This document shows positions 11,350 through 23,542 of a stretch of DNA of 64,000 nt, in pieces. The position numbers and the translations under genes were made by a program. How positions within the stretch are numbered: the stretch's first letter is position 1; every line of letters begins with the position of its first letter. Source of the stretch: Paragonimus westermani (lineage: Eukaryota; Platyhelminthes; Trematoda; Plagiorchiida; Troglotrematidae); the NCBI GenBank assembly GCA_008508345.1, contig QNGE01003585.1, forward strand, positions 1-64,000, read 5' to 3'. The notes under the pieces are model-generated. The model was not told the origin of the DNA, ran no database searches, and saw nothing but the letters and a program-made list of their open reading frames with translations.

Positions 11350-12780
11350 CTACATTGAGCAATGTGAGTGTGCGGACATATGTTCAGACCAACGCCTGTA
11401 AATCTGGCTAACAGGTTTAGTTGGACCATGAACTGTAGATTTCAGTTTGTACGTGAATGATTCAAATGCGAACGCTGAAAACTGGTCCAGGGTACCATGG
11501 TTTAAAACATCGTCAGCAAGATGGACAAGCGAATGCACATTATACACCATCTCACCTTGACCACACAATCGTAAAAAATTGAACAAGAACACATTGATCA
11601 ATTGTTTAGACAACTCACGTTAAGCAAGCTGGAAAGAGGGATGACAAAAACGAGAACTAGCTACAGAAATATCAAAAAAGAATTTCTATACTCCGCATCG
11701 TCCAAAATACCTCTCAAGACAACAGGGCCTAGGTAAAGTAAAAACTGTATACATTCCGTTGCTTTCCACCGCTTGAACTCAAGAAACTCACGACATTTGC
11801 GAGGGCATTCACAAATCCAGCTTGTTTGACAATGCAGCATTCTAGCATTGATTCGGTTAATCGCTTCAGAACTAATGCGAACGTTCTGTGACACAGACCC
11901 GGAGGTCCAGTTGCTGATCAAACGACTGACCAAACCCAAACATATAGAATGCATGTAATCTATTGGGAAACAACGTATCATATCAATGGGGAGAGAACAG
12001 AATGGAGAGGCGATCGCCGAACGTGAGGCTCGAAAAGTAGCATCATGTAGAGTAAACGTTACCTTGCGATTGAAGTACAGTCCTTTCTGGTTACATTTAT
12101 CACAGCCATAATAAGCACCATGGCTACGTATTCGTTTAACAAACGAACGAGCCGGTGTATCACAGATAATGGCCTTAAGGTTTACGCTCACGTTGTTTCC
12201 CGCCAACAATATACCTGCTGATAGCACACTATGCAGTTCATTAACAACGTCAAGAAGATAACAGTTGACGTCCTCCGGTTCGCCCTTTCCACCGTAGATG
12301 CCAACAATGAAGGGTTGCAACAAAAACGGCTCGCACAGACGGCATAAGATAGGCCATGAAGTGCACTTTCCGGACTTGGTCAATGACAAGTCATCAATAT
12401 TCAAATGTACTGCAATGGTGATGTCGTCCCGCAACTGGTGACATGCCAACGTTTGTGTAATGCCATTAACCAAACCGAAATGCGCATATTCACCAGGATG
12501 CACGCCAAGTATCAACGAAGTTCGTGGGGTTTCCATCAGTGATCTTGCATCCGACAGCAGTACAGACAGTCTTTCTCTCAGAATTTGCAACAGCCGATAG
12601 ACTTGCACTCTGGGAGTAATACTTGAAACAACCTAATCTCTAAGCCGGTCGACAAGATTGTTCGACAACACAGACTGGGCATCCTCAGCATCACGGGTTT
12701 ACTGAAACAATTCACACTGTTCTGCTTGCTCAGGAACATCTAACATTGTGGGTTACAAGAAGGAAATATTTACAAACACC
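11350..12780 (-). pseudogene. CACTA/EnSpm-type transposase, broken
   Basis: A 315-codon frame (12608-11661) shows signatures of animal CACTA/EnSpm transposases: SDARSLMETPRT then GEYAHFGL near the start, HLNIDDLSLTKSGK, SWPILCRL and FIVGIYGGKGEPEDVN in the middle, a CDKCNQKG zinc motif, and FPIDYMHSICLGLV. After the stop near 11661 the homology resumes in a second frame (11613-11350) with MVYNVHSLVHLADDVLNHG and FSAFAFESF, the expected C-terminal part. A stop plus a frame change within about 60 bases separates them. Upstream to about 12780 a weaker, stop-containing continuation of the N-terminus can be followed. The enzyme would have cut and pasted a DNA transposon. I could not find terminal inverted repeats by eye. 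Confidence 0.8.
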
Positions 12781-13246
12781 TTCTAACAAACTGGGTGCAT
12801 GGCACTCAGCAAGCTCCAGCCCAGCGTTGGAAATGCTAGCATGGAAACTTTCCACGGCACGGCGGACGTGGCGCTAAATAGTGGAACTACTGACCAGTAA
12901 TTCCATACCCCACTGGGAGCAATACGCATTCGTTAATATAACTCACATTTTGTTGAGACTGGTGATTGTTACACATCTTCAAATGAAGCAAAGAAATTGT
13001 AACGAACGTAGGAACCTACCAAGAGAAACCAGACGAAATTCGAATGTGACGAAATTGAACGCGTTGTGCGTTGAAGTGTAGCTAAACAAAAAACGACTAG
13101 GTGTACAATAAGTGATTTCTTATAGTTGAAAGTTTTCCTCCTCAGTTCTTATATGAATACATTTATGGAGACAAGTGATGATAGCGGAATTAAGCACGCA
13201 ACTTTCACGTTCATTCTTGTTGATCTCTCATTGGTCACAACGCAAC
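12781..13246. other. No gene recognised
   Basis: Possibly the outer part of the CACTA element. No terminal inverted repeat or motif was found. Confidence 0.4.
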
Positions 13247-13352
13247 CGTATTTTATCCCAAGATTGACATAATTTACCCCAAAAGCTCACATCAATCAAA
13301 TGCGGAGCGTATTTCATCCCGAAACTGTCTTAAATTATCCCGAAATAATCCC
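13247..13352 (+). repeat. Diverged tandem duplication, about 61-nt period
   Basis: The segment near 13247-13288 (CGTATTTTATCCCAAGATTG followed by ATAATTTACCCCAAAA) recurs in altered form near 13308-13350 (CGTATTTCATCCCGAAACTG followed by AAATTATCCCGAAATAA). The two copies share the order of both TATCCC-type blocks and their spacing. The origin is not known. Confidence 0.5.
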
Positions 13353-15360
13353 TAATGTGTGCTAGCAGGGAGGGCATCACCTTGTCTGCATTGAAGTGTC
13401 TTGTGGAAAATCAACTGCAAGGCAATAAGTGACAATTATTCTTACTGCACCCGTTTAGATATTCCCACAACTTTTCGATTTATTTGCGTAGGTAATTTAG
13501 ATACAAGATTACCGTCAAACATCTAAAGTCGACTGACCGGTGTATTTTGACTAGCACGTAATCCATCGCACTCAGATTGCATACTCCCACCATGTCTGTG
13601 CAAGTTATTTGTTCAGACCTAGCAGACTTTTAACCGCGTCAATGAAAAAACTTTCTACCCTGATCACGTGATGAAATCTTCAACCAAATCCCTGTCCGGC
13701 TGTATATAATGATGTGGCCTCTGATGTCCATTTACGATGTTTAATATCAACAACCTTTTCGAAGGCTTCGCGTTCCCCCTCATAGCATGTATTGAGCCGC
13801 TTGCAAGTAGTATGTTAATGCGTAAGTGTTTGTCACATTTCTAGTTCTGTTTAATTGAAAATATTCTGCACTCACACAGACGCAAACGTATTCATACTAA
13901 CGTTCGAGAGTGTGATCTGCAAGTTGTTAAAGGTAGGTTGTATTAGTAGTCATGTTGCATATAAACAAAAGCATGCCATCTTATTCTTGAATTATTTGAC
14001 ACGTACCGCTAAAAAAACCATACTAATGTGTTTCTTGTTACAATAGCTCAGTATCACCACTTAGAAAAAGTGGGAGTATATATACATATTAAAAACGCTT
14101 GTTATAAGTTTCAGTATACAGTTGGTAATCGTAATGGACATCAAGTTGTCTTAGACGGGACGTCGTGTGGCACGATGTGACTTCAAAAACCTCGAAATAA
14201 AATATGCCGGAGACAATCAAGTTGCTTAAGCAGAACGGAAAACTACGCGAAAAGCAATTCCTGAAGCACTCAGTCTTTTGTGAGAACCAAATGAATGGGC
14301 ATATCTTTAAGCATCGTTCTGTTTTTCAAGTCAAGGAATATTTTCACTAGTTTGTTTATCGTCCGTGACCACCCAACGCTGTTGTAGATGGGTAGCTCGA
14401 GACATGTGACTGATTTGCCTTAGTGGATTCATTTACTCCACGAGCATGTAATATTGCTAACAAAGTGTAAGCTAGGACAGTGGTGGTATTTCCAGATGTT
14501 CGCCATTTGTGACGTCTTGAAGACTAAAGTTTATAATGCGTGTGTACGTTTGTAATTCCCATGCCGACCGGCCGCTTGTGCCATCCTTGACCTGTGTTAT
14601 CATCGCAAATCAAACTGTACCGAGCGAGCCAACCGCGTGTTAAACTCTATCCCACATCGACGTGTATTTTGGATCTCTCCAGTTTTATGACCGACAACTG
14701 GGGTGATTACGCAGTCGACGCTGGCTGTCATTCAGTCCATGTGCCCGAGTACTTCTCGGTTTAGTCATTTATCGTTGGAAGAAATCTCAAGGTTTTCGGC
14801 GATAAGGTTTCTCAGAAGTTACGAAAAGCACGACTGCTCCACTGAGCATATTCAGGAGATCTAAACACCCGGGTTAGGGACAACGTGAGCGTTCACACGG
14901 ATGGCAGTTTCGCAGTCATCTGTAGTTGTCTTTTTTGTTATTGAACATTTCGATGTGCATCTTTGCGTTTTACTATCAGAATAAACCGTAGCTCATGTTA
15001 GGAAACTAATTGACAATTTATGTATACACAAATGTTCACGATATATCGTGCATAGAATGACCTGATTTCTGCAACAACAGCAGGTTGTTGCAAGTGTTTT
15101 TCCCAACTAGTTCAACTGTCATACTTAACAGTCTTCTTGTAGTGATATTGGTTTGTATGTGCGGGTAGTTTGTATACTCATCAGTTCACGCGTGTAATTT
15201 CGTTTAAAAGTACAGCAGTCTTGACAGTACTAGCCAATACACAATTCAGTTCAACTGAGACCAAAGTCTCGCCACAGTTTGCATTTAAAAAATGCTTTTT
15301 GATTGAAAAGTACCACTTAAGCTGCGGGCTGTTAGACCTCAGTACGCTGCCTTTTATTAG
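13353..15360. other. No gene recognised
   Basis: Two kilobases of AT-rich sequence with only short frames. Earlier exons of the gene at 15361 might be here, but none could be recognised. Confidence 0.45.
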
Positions 15361-15575
15361 CTCCCAAATCTTACGGTTCCTCGTCCACGTTGCACGCTTT
15401 CTGGGCATCACAAAAAGCGCTCGAAGCGGCCTATGGAGGTCTCTATATGATACACTGGCCAGGCTTACAAGATCTGAATGCTGTCACAAAAGCAAACGAC
15501 GGTCGTGGGTACATGGCCGAACTGAGACGTCAAATTTGGCAGGCCATGGATACATTAGTGCTCGAGAGTAGAGAG
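15361..15575 (+). CDS. Aldo-keto reductase-like exon
   Basis: After an acceptor (CTTTTATTAG at 15351-15360) the frame reads PKSYGSSSTLHAF, then QKALEAAYGGLYMIHWPGLQ, then ELRRQIWQAMDTL. The LYMIHWPG block and the following RRxxWxAM/LExL helix match the aldo-keto reductase barrel, where LYLIHWPG is the conserved strand after the helix that carries the catalytic lysine region. The exon begins in phase 1. It ends either at GAGA/GTAGAG (15566) or at the GT at 15576. Aldo-keto reductases reduce aldehydes and ketones with NADPH. Exons for the cofactor-binding and catalytic tyrosine parts were not found in the window, so this may be a solitary or duplicated exon. The usual leucine and acidic residues before LYMIHWPG are partly replaced (AAYGG). 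Confidence 0.55.
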
Positions 15576-16633
15576 GTTGCACAACAACCTGTGGAAACTC
15601 AAGAATTGCCTGCTAACATCACGAAAGACAGTGGCTCGTACCAGTATGTTCGTTCACTCAGTGTGTGCAACTATTTGCCCAGGCATGTACAGGGACTAGC
15701 TAGGTAGGCAGCAGTGCCAGCGGCCGTTGTACAAGTGCGCTTGTTGGAGCTCTTGTTTAGATGTATTTTGTTCAATTCATTCGACCCGTTCCTCGTTACT
15801 GCGTCCATTCGACGGGGGTTGACTCGTCCCATTTTTAGTATTCTCATTACATTTAACAATCCAGATAGTCTACCTAGTTAATCCACACTACTTTGTATTT
15901 GTCTAATTTAAATTATGCAATTGATTTCCTGTGTCGGTCGTGATGCTCATTGGTTAGTCTGTTCGAATTACTGTTGAAATGTGAGAACTGCCTGATTTTT
16001 CGAATCCTTTTCTTGGTTAGCTATGTCTTGTTTTTGTAGTCAATGTACCTACACATTTCGGTAAGGTAGGTGGCTGATTAGCGTGGTGTTACTGATTTTT
16101 AGGTTAATTCGAATAACAACCGTTGTTGACAACATGTTTTATTTAGTCAAATGAGACTAGTGTTTCAGCTCCATACAGGGTCCTAGCACTACAGCAAACT
16201 ACGATGGTAAAAAGGAAGAACCAAATAGAAACGTCTTGTACAGTATTGACTAATATATCAAATCGTGCGAATTGTGTACACTGGTGGCAGGACTTCTAAG
16301 ACGCCGTGCAAGTTAAATCATTTGCAACCCTCGAACTACAAGGTGATAAATATGGCTATGTTGTTCATAGATTGTTGAAAAGTGAATGAAGCCGCTGATT
16401 TCAGGGCTGTGTCAAGCCGTGCTACCAATGGTGGTGTTTCTCCGCATTTCACATCTTTGAACGTTTCAGTCTGGTTAGCACTTCTGTACGCTCGCCGTCT
16501 GTGGCGTCGACTTGACGTCAGCCTTCACTAGAAGGTAGAATGCAGAAAGCTTTAGTGTGCTTGTGAAATTTTTACGGTTCTTGTAAATAGTACTCAAAAC
16601 ACTGTTTACTTTTGAGCACTGGTGTATTCATAG
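15576..16633. other. No gene recognised
   Basis: Short frames only. No GVSN-type exon that should follow in an aldo-keto reductase gene was found. Confidence 0.45.
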
Positions 16634-16895
16634 TGTGGTTGGATCAGCAAGCAAACAACGTCGTGTTCATATCGACAAATGCGTCAGTTTTCCTATACAA
16701 ACTTCCGATGAACGGACACATTTCCTTGTTATCCAGAACATCGCTTGTCGTGCAGCGCAATTCGCAGCTGAAAGTAAAGGTCAAATGGTTGACGTTTTAC
16801 GCGGATTCGAGAAAAGAAGACTGTTGCATAAGAACTTGTTACCATGGCGTATTGCCAGCTTTCAAAGTGCAATCCGAGTGGTCATTTTTGATTAG
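16634..16895 (+). CDS. Unrecognised terminal coding exon
   Basis: After a possible acceptor (GTATTCATAG ending at 16633) a frame entered in phase 2 stays open for 87 codons and ends with TAG at 16893-16895. The translation looks like a real protein: VVGSASKQRRVHIDKCVSF, THFLVIQNIACRAAQFAAES, VLRGFEKRRLLHKNLLPWRI and a hydrophobic end. It is basic and probably helical. I do not recognise the family. The canonical polyadenylation hexamer 25 nt after the stop supports a 3' exon. No matching upstream exon was identified. The aldo-keto reductase-like exon 1 kb upstream is on the same strand, but its product does not normally end this way. Confidence 0.4.
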
Positions 16896-16919
16896 AGTTA
16901 CTGTTTGAAATAGCAGAGG

Positions 16920-16925
16920 AATAAA
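16920..16925 (+). terminator. Polyadenylation signal AATAAA
   Basis: A canonical hexamer 25 nt after the stop codon of the exon ending at 16895. Its position is unusually close to the stop but typical of compact 3' UTRs. Confidence 0.4.
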
Positions 16926-19900
16926 GTCGATAATGTTCCTTCGTGTTCTTTTCGGTTTGTTTCCACCTTCCCATCCTTGTTTTTTATCCACTGTGATACC
17001 TAAAGTCCTATTGAGATGCCTTTGATAACTATATTCCGATATAATTAAAGAAGGACTGTGCCCATCAACCTATTTCATAACTTCCAATTTTGTCGATTGA
17101 GTTAGTGTCGTAATCTGTAAGTGTGTGCTTGTTGCTCACTAATTCGTTCAAGGTGAACGACTGCGGTTGGAAACTGTCAAAAGTACAAGAGAAGAACGGA
17201 TTTAAAACAAATGTCTGATTAGAGCAGTGATAGGCGCCAATGACGAGCGAAACTCCATTTCGGAGCTTCTTTTCAAAGTTCACAGGTTGAATAGCTCATC
17301 TGCACTATTAACGCCGCGTTCATATGTGGGTGTTGTTGAATTTTTCATAATCAAACTTCTCGGTTACTTACTGGTGTGTCGTTTCCATCTAAGTTCCTTT
17401 CCAGTCGACAGTAAAAGCCAAGACTTGGTATTCAGTTACAGTAACAATTCAACAATCCTCAGTGATCAGACATGATTGTTAACGTTTTCTAGGGAATTTA
17501 AGTCCACTCTCTTCATTCTCATGCACATCACCGTTTTTGACTGTTGAGAAGTATCATTGGCTGGTGTTATTTAACTTCTAAAGGTGCTGATATACCCATA
17601 CTTGGATGAATCAGTTGTTCGTATGACTATCTCACAACTAACGTTCAAAACCATTATGAATGCACGGTTTGATAGGTGTCTAGGACAGAAATTAAAGATT
17701 GCCGTCTCCGAAGCACATCTCGTGATCCCGATTCATATAACACAGCATACAGTATTACTCTTAGTGTCTGCTGGAGCAGGAATCAAAGATAAATCTCATA
17801 TCTGGAACGACTCCGATATTTTTGTAATTACGGCGTGTTACGTCATTGGACCTAATCGGCCTCTGAACATGTGTAGCGAAGAACACCTCTAAAACCCCTC
17901 TTGCGGCGACTGCAAGTTCACCAGAGCAAACGCAATCACACAACGCTAACTTTTAGTACACTATCTCCGAATGTTGGCTTGGTTGTGCATGCAGAGCAAC
18001 CGTTCTTGCAACGTTCAGCGTGCAATTTGAGAGTAAGTGAATGCATTTTGCGATCCCCTGACACTTCGATGTGCACCCGTTCGCTCTTCTGTGTTCACAG
18101 ACGACTCGTTAACTGCAGCTACCTCTGTACATGGACAATGACTTTAATTAAACACATTTTGCCGACCTCCTTCACTATTTCTGTTGTTGTGTATGACCCT
18201 CCCCATTATTTGGTTGTATGTCCGTAAGCTTTCAGAAAGTAAAAGATTGGTATGCTCGTCGACATAAAGTGAAGTGACTTTTTCGGTTCTCTTTGTGATG
18301 TTTTGTGAAATGAAAATTATGTCATTTTCACCCGACCACCTTAGAAGCCAGAATTCATTGTTCGTATGTGTTATCCACCCTCTTTTCTATGCACCACACA
18401 GTATGAGTTTCATCCCTATATGAGTGTGGAGGCGCAGTAGCACCCGATGCGTCGCGTGTGCACCCGACTCTTTCCCATGCAGCCGGTTCACTTCCAAGCT
18501 CATACAATGTTTGCAGCCGGCTCACCGGACTTGCTGAACAGCCGAGTTGTACAAAAGACTGTAGAGAACCCCTGCGCAAATTATTATACGTAGTTCACTT
18601 CAAAAGAGTCACAGTAAGTTGCCTAATTGAACCAAATTTTGGCACTGAAGGTTCTCAGGACTTACCTAATAATCGCAAAATCGTTGGTTTCTACATTGGT
18701 GTGAAATCATCTGTAAAATTAAACAGTATAACCATGTGATGTTATGGCATCTGAAAAAGTTTCTTTCCGTGACTTAACTCGCTTCATTAAAAGTTCATTT
18801 GACCAACTATTGCTCTTCATGTACAATGAATTCCTAAATTTTTCAAGCTGAATCAGTTATGACTCATTGGGCTCGTGAATTCGGCAAGGTCGATGGAGTA
18901 CCAGGACGAGCGAAATGCGCTCGTTTAAATGTACTGAAGTAAACCCTCTCCCACCATTCAAAGAAATTTGGAAGAACTTCTGACCACTGCTGATTGTTCA
19001 GTTACGTTCCACTACAAGTAAATGGATCAGAAAGACGTTTGTGCACAACGTATCGTTCAGACGCATTTTGCTAAGTAGCGCCGTAGTACTTGATAAAATA
19101 TTGGTAGGTTATATATTGCGATATTTTGTAGAGATTACGAAAATTGATGACAAAAATCAATGGTCATATCTAACACATCAACTATCAGGAGAGTTTGTGT
19201 TGATAAACAAGTCTTTTGATACTTGTTTTGGAAATATGGAAGTTCTCGACCGATAGCCAGAGTAATGAAAACTTATGAATTCCAACATTTGGACCATGTA
19301 CTTCGTATGTCAAAGGAGTGTCTGCAACACTTTGACTGTTCATTGCAGCTACTGACGGTTGAAACAGACCGCATGCAGACCGGATGATGAAGTGGTCATA
19401 GACTGTTAAAACCTAGACCACACCAGTGAACAAAGTTGATAGCAGTTGTCTACCTGGTTGGAAGGTTTGGGACTATTCCTATCGCTGTTTGGAAACACTG
19501 ACGAACATGGTAATGTGTTGCAGTCAATAAAGAGCCTGTTTCTGCAAGTTTGTTCTTTTTTATTGAGTCCATCCATTTTTAGGTTCCACACATACGTTTG
19601 TAGTCATTCATAATCCTGCTCCCTCGTAGTTAATTGTCAGGACCAACAGAAGCCAGTGCCCTGGCACCCAGAGGTATGACTCAAGGTTAAAAATGGTGAT
19701 AACCATGATGGTTTTCACATGGTAAATCTCACTGCCTCCGCAAATCGACGAAGCCACCGGTTTTTAATTGCATTAAATATTGGAAAGACTCACCCTAGGT
19801 TTAATTGGACTCCACGAAACAACAAATGACGAGCGAGTGATGACGCCGACTCACTGTTTGTGATGTTCATTCGTCATACTACTCACAGTCACCAAAATGA

Positions 19901-21825
19901 TGATAACCACATCTAACCGTATAATCTAACCTGTTATCATTATTTGTTTTAACACGAAACATAAACGAGCTACCAGTCCGACGTTTTTCGGTGTCCATGT
20001 ACTATATTACTGTGGTTTGTCTGTTGAAATGTAAAGTTTCCAGTGAAACCGTGATATGCAGTGATTTATTGACGGTCTAACCCAGTTGTTAAAACCATTG
20101 TTCCACCATATTGAATGAATCCAATCAAGAAGATCCGGTCAGGAAAGCGGTTCCGTGTGAAACAACAGTGAAGGAAGTGGATAATCAGTGGTATTTGTTC
20201 GAATCCTTAACAAAGAATAGTCAGCCCTAGAGAAGACATCCGTAGCTTTAGAAATGCACGGAACTCCTCTGTTGATTCTGAAATGCTATTGGTATCACCA
20301 TTTCATTAAAAATTTATCTCAGGGTAACAGCGAAACTCGCAGTTTGTGCAGTCATGCAATTTACCGTCATCGGAATCTCAACTCCACCACTGAAGATACG
20401 GCTCCCGTCTTTGGTCACTCAGAACGTCAAATTTTTGTATGAATTTTTAGCCACTCACATGTCCTAAACAGATCGCTAATTGTACAATCGACTGAATGTA
20501 GATACCTTTGTTTTGATATGAGAGAGAACCCTAGGTACAACAACTACGCAGGTTGGTCAGAATCTGATCGCACGCATTGAAGAGTAAGACTACCTGATCT
20601 CTACATGCACTGAACGGGATTGTTAGCATTTTATCCTACAACCTTGCTCTCAGCACCCTGATCTGCTTTGTGTTTACGCCCAGTCTACTGTGGATTGAAA
20701 GCACAACCCAGAACATAAAGTTCATGCTGGTTAACATCAACGCCGTCTGAGTTTGATCTGTTGCTGAGCTTCCTAATTCCCTCGTAAAAGTGTCGATGTT
20801 TATCCTGTTGTAATTAATCTGTCAAACAGACGCAATAGAAATGAACTTTGTTTGCTTTCTCGCTACTTTCTTGACATGCTGGCATCAAGTGTGCCTACAG
20901 CGGGTCTTCCGAATATGATTCGTGCGTTGCCAGCTTCTCTGGTTTGTTGAGGCGCTAACACTTACTAGAGAGGAACCTATACTGTGGATACAGACAGAAC
21001 TTTTAATAATTAGGTTATGGATTTCATAACCGATGTAGATTTGTTGGTTAGTATGTGGACGTTTATTAATTTTGCCGCTTTGCTTCACACCACGAGAAAC
21101 GGTAGTCGAATTTTCTTGAGCGGAACCTTGTATATGTAATTTTTTAACGTTTTTTGCTTGCTCTCACTAAGACCATTTGTTTGAAACAACCCCCTCCGAC
21201 CCTTTCTGGGATAGTAGTAGATGCTTGCTAGGCTGTAGGCTAACCTCAAAAGGCTGGTCGATTTTAGCCTACATTAAAAGAAAGCGCTATTGTTGGAGGA
21301 CGTAACTAACTTTCTTGTAATCTGGATGCTCTCGACTCCATTTTCCAATGGAAGAGAGTAGTCTGCCATTCCTTGTAAGGCTGAAAGATTGACACTTAGT
21401 TACAGTTCGTGAGTTCGATTTCTTAGTGCGCGCAGCGTTGGTGATACCCAACAAGGTCGAAATAGCTGTCCACTATTTTTCCGGTGATCACTTAAGCCAA
21501 ATGTTTGCAAAACATTCTTTAGATTTTTTTGATCTACGCACAAAGCCGGCATCTGTTAATACCATAGGTTGCTCCCCATATTTAAATATTTCTATCTCCG
21601 AGAGGTTAAGGTAGATCATTCGTCCAGCTGTACCCTCAACCCTAATAATGACAAGATGACTGTTCATTGTAAATATTATTAGCCTCCAGTTTTCCTACGA
21701 ATTCGGATATTAATTTTGCCTCTGTAATTCAAGCCATTCTCAACTATGCCTACACCACTGTACTTAGTTGACTTGAACGCTGTCGTTGATACGTTGAAAA
21801 TCTCACATTGAAACTTCCTACTTAC
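16926..21825. other. Nearly 5 kb without a supported gene
   Basis: A GC-richer patch around 18420-18590 is open on both strands. A frame at 17584-17892 follows a possible acceptor but has no known motif. Later exons of the unidentified minus-strand gene (next entry) should lie here or further left, entered in phase 0, but I could not find them. Confidence 0.4.
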
Positions 21826-21888
21826 CACAGGTATTGTCGCAAAATCTATCAAACCGCGGCACATCGTGAACAACTCACGCATTTTCGG
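21826..21888 (-). CDS. Exon of an unidentified minus-strand gene (third in the phased chain)
   Basis: A 63-nt segment lies between an acceptor AAATTTTAG and a consensus donor GTAAGT. Entered and left in phase 0 it encodes PKMRELFTMCRGLIDFATIPV-type sequence (21 codons), with no stop. It follows in phase from the exon at 23542-23418. The family is not recognised. Confidence 0.42.
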
Positions 21889-22648
21889 CTAAAATTTGGA
21901 CCAGTGCATCATATATCATATTGATACGATGGAGCGCAACGAACGGTTTTGGTGGTACCCACATGCCATACCGTGAACACTCGTTAATTATACGGAGAGG
22001 AATGTCTGACAATCTTGCTTCCTTACTAACTTAATCCTTCTGTTACCTACCATTTTACAGACGAGATTCAAAAGCAAACTGGGAACAATATTTCTGCCTT
22101 TTTTTAAGAAAACCAGTCACGGAGCTTTGCACGCGAGTGTAAATTCATTTCTCCTTTCTAAGTTTTAACTTTCTGTACACTATGGTCATCAAAGTGGTTA
22201 GTGTATCTTGCTTCGAATAAAAAGTGCGTCTTTTTTCCACTCAAATTTGAGTTTAAGTGTTAACCAGTTGAGTGAATGAGAAAGTCCCACAATAGATGGT
22301 TGAGTCTTGTGGTTTTGAGTGGCCAAGTTACGGGTGCATCGCGTGAACTTCTTGAGAGATAGGAGCCTCATTCAAAAACAACTGCCAAGTGAAATTTCTC
22401 ATCTACAATGTTAGAATGATCAATTCTCATATATTCTTCCATAATTAAACCCATTTGCATGTTGTCTGACGGATTAACGTTGAGTTGTTTCAGTCACTCC
22501 CAAATCCATATTACTGCTTTGAGGTTGAAATACTGTAACGCGCAGCCGAAACCGGCGAGCGCGCACGAATTGAATTTGAGTTGTGTAACGGGGCGTGCTG
22601 CTGTGTTGTCGGTGCCGTTTTAGCTTTCGTTTGTGTAGGTCGTGTGCA

Positions 22649-22716
22649 TGGCTTACTGGGCCTTTGGCTCATGTTTGTTAGTATTGTTTCTCTTTACAGA
22701 ACTGCCGTTCGAATCC
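22649..22716 (+). repeat. Possible tRNA-like Pol III module
   Basis: TGGCTTACTGGG at 22649-22660 fits an A box and GTTCGAATCC at 22707-22716 fits a B box, 58 nt apart. The flanking 300 bases are GC-richer than their surroundings and open on the plus strand, as in a repeat. No tRNA fold closes. It could be a SINE head or chance. Confidence 0.25.
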
Positions 22717-23417
22717 CTACTTCGGAAGAACGCTGTCCCCTGGTGCGTCCACGTTGCCCGAAGGTTGGTCCGCGAAGTCACGGGCATTCAGAGTACAGTC
22801 GGCTGCACTTCATGTTACAATATCGCTTCTTACCTGCGAGTACATGCTGTCTGCTGCAGATGCGTCACCTGTAAACCAGTTTGAAGTTTCAGATCTGAAC
22901 AGAGTCTTTGCATACAATGCGGATGTTGCAATCTCATCAATCCTTTCGATATTTCGCTGGATATAGGACTCTATATCTAAGCTCACCATCGCTTGTTAAC
23001 ATATCAGGTGTGGTCGGGAGACTTACTCACCTAGACGGTTATGTTGGTTTTAGTCGGGTAGTTTGATTAGGTCAGTAAAAATACCTCAGTTTGGTTGGCA
23101 TTTGTTAAACTTCTCCGTCAGCAGTGTTCCTGTGGCTTCAGCTTTCAATAAAAGTCAGGACGTAAATCGCTTCAGTGTACAGAGCCCTTCCTTGTGACTG
23201 TGAAACCGTGGTATTGCACGTGTACGAATGAGCAATGTTTAAGCAACAATACGGTTCAACGTCGTATTTCTTTGTATGATAAATTAGTGTATACTCTTCG
23301 GTTGGGAGTGTTCGTGGTACATTACTTTTCGATGGTTTTCACTGCATCCGTGAAGGCACACTCGTGAGTTTAACTGATCGTATAAAAAAACATATCCCGA
23401 CAAACCACAAACGTTAC

Positions 23418-23542
23418 CTTCGGTGTTGGTTGTTCATGTTTGGCTTGATTTTTACGGTGAACTGAAAGAACTTTGAGGAGGTCTTTCTCATTCACAACTA
23501 TAACATAATGCGTAAATTGGAAGTTTCCTTTGGTAATATGCG
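23418..23542 (-). CDS. Exon of an unidentified minus-strand gene (second in the phased chain)
   Basis: A 125-nt segment is bounded by the acceptor GTCCCTTACAG and the donor AAG/GTAACG. Entered in phase 1 it encodes 41 full codons including ITKGNFQFTHYVIVVNEKD and LLKVLSVHRKNQAKHEQ and leaves in phase 0, which fits the next exon at 21888. The first codon is completed by the G left over from the exon at 26207. The translation alternates hydrophobic beta-like and basic helical parts and looks like a true protein, but I cannot name the family. Confidence 0.5.
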
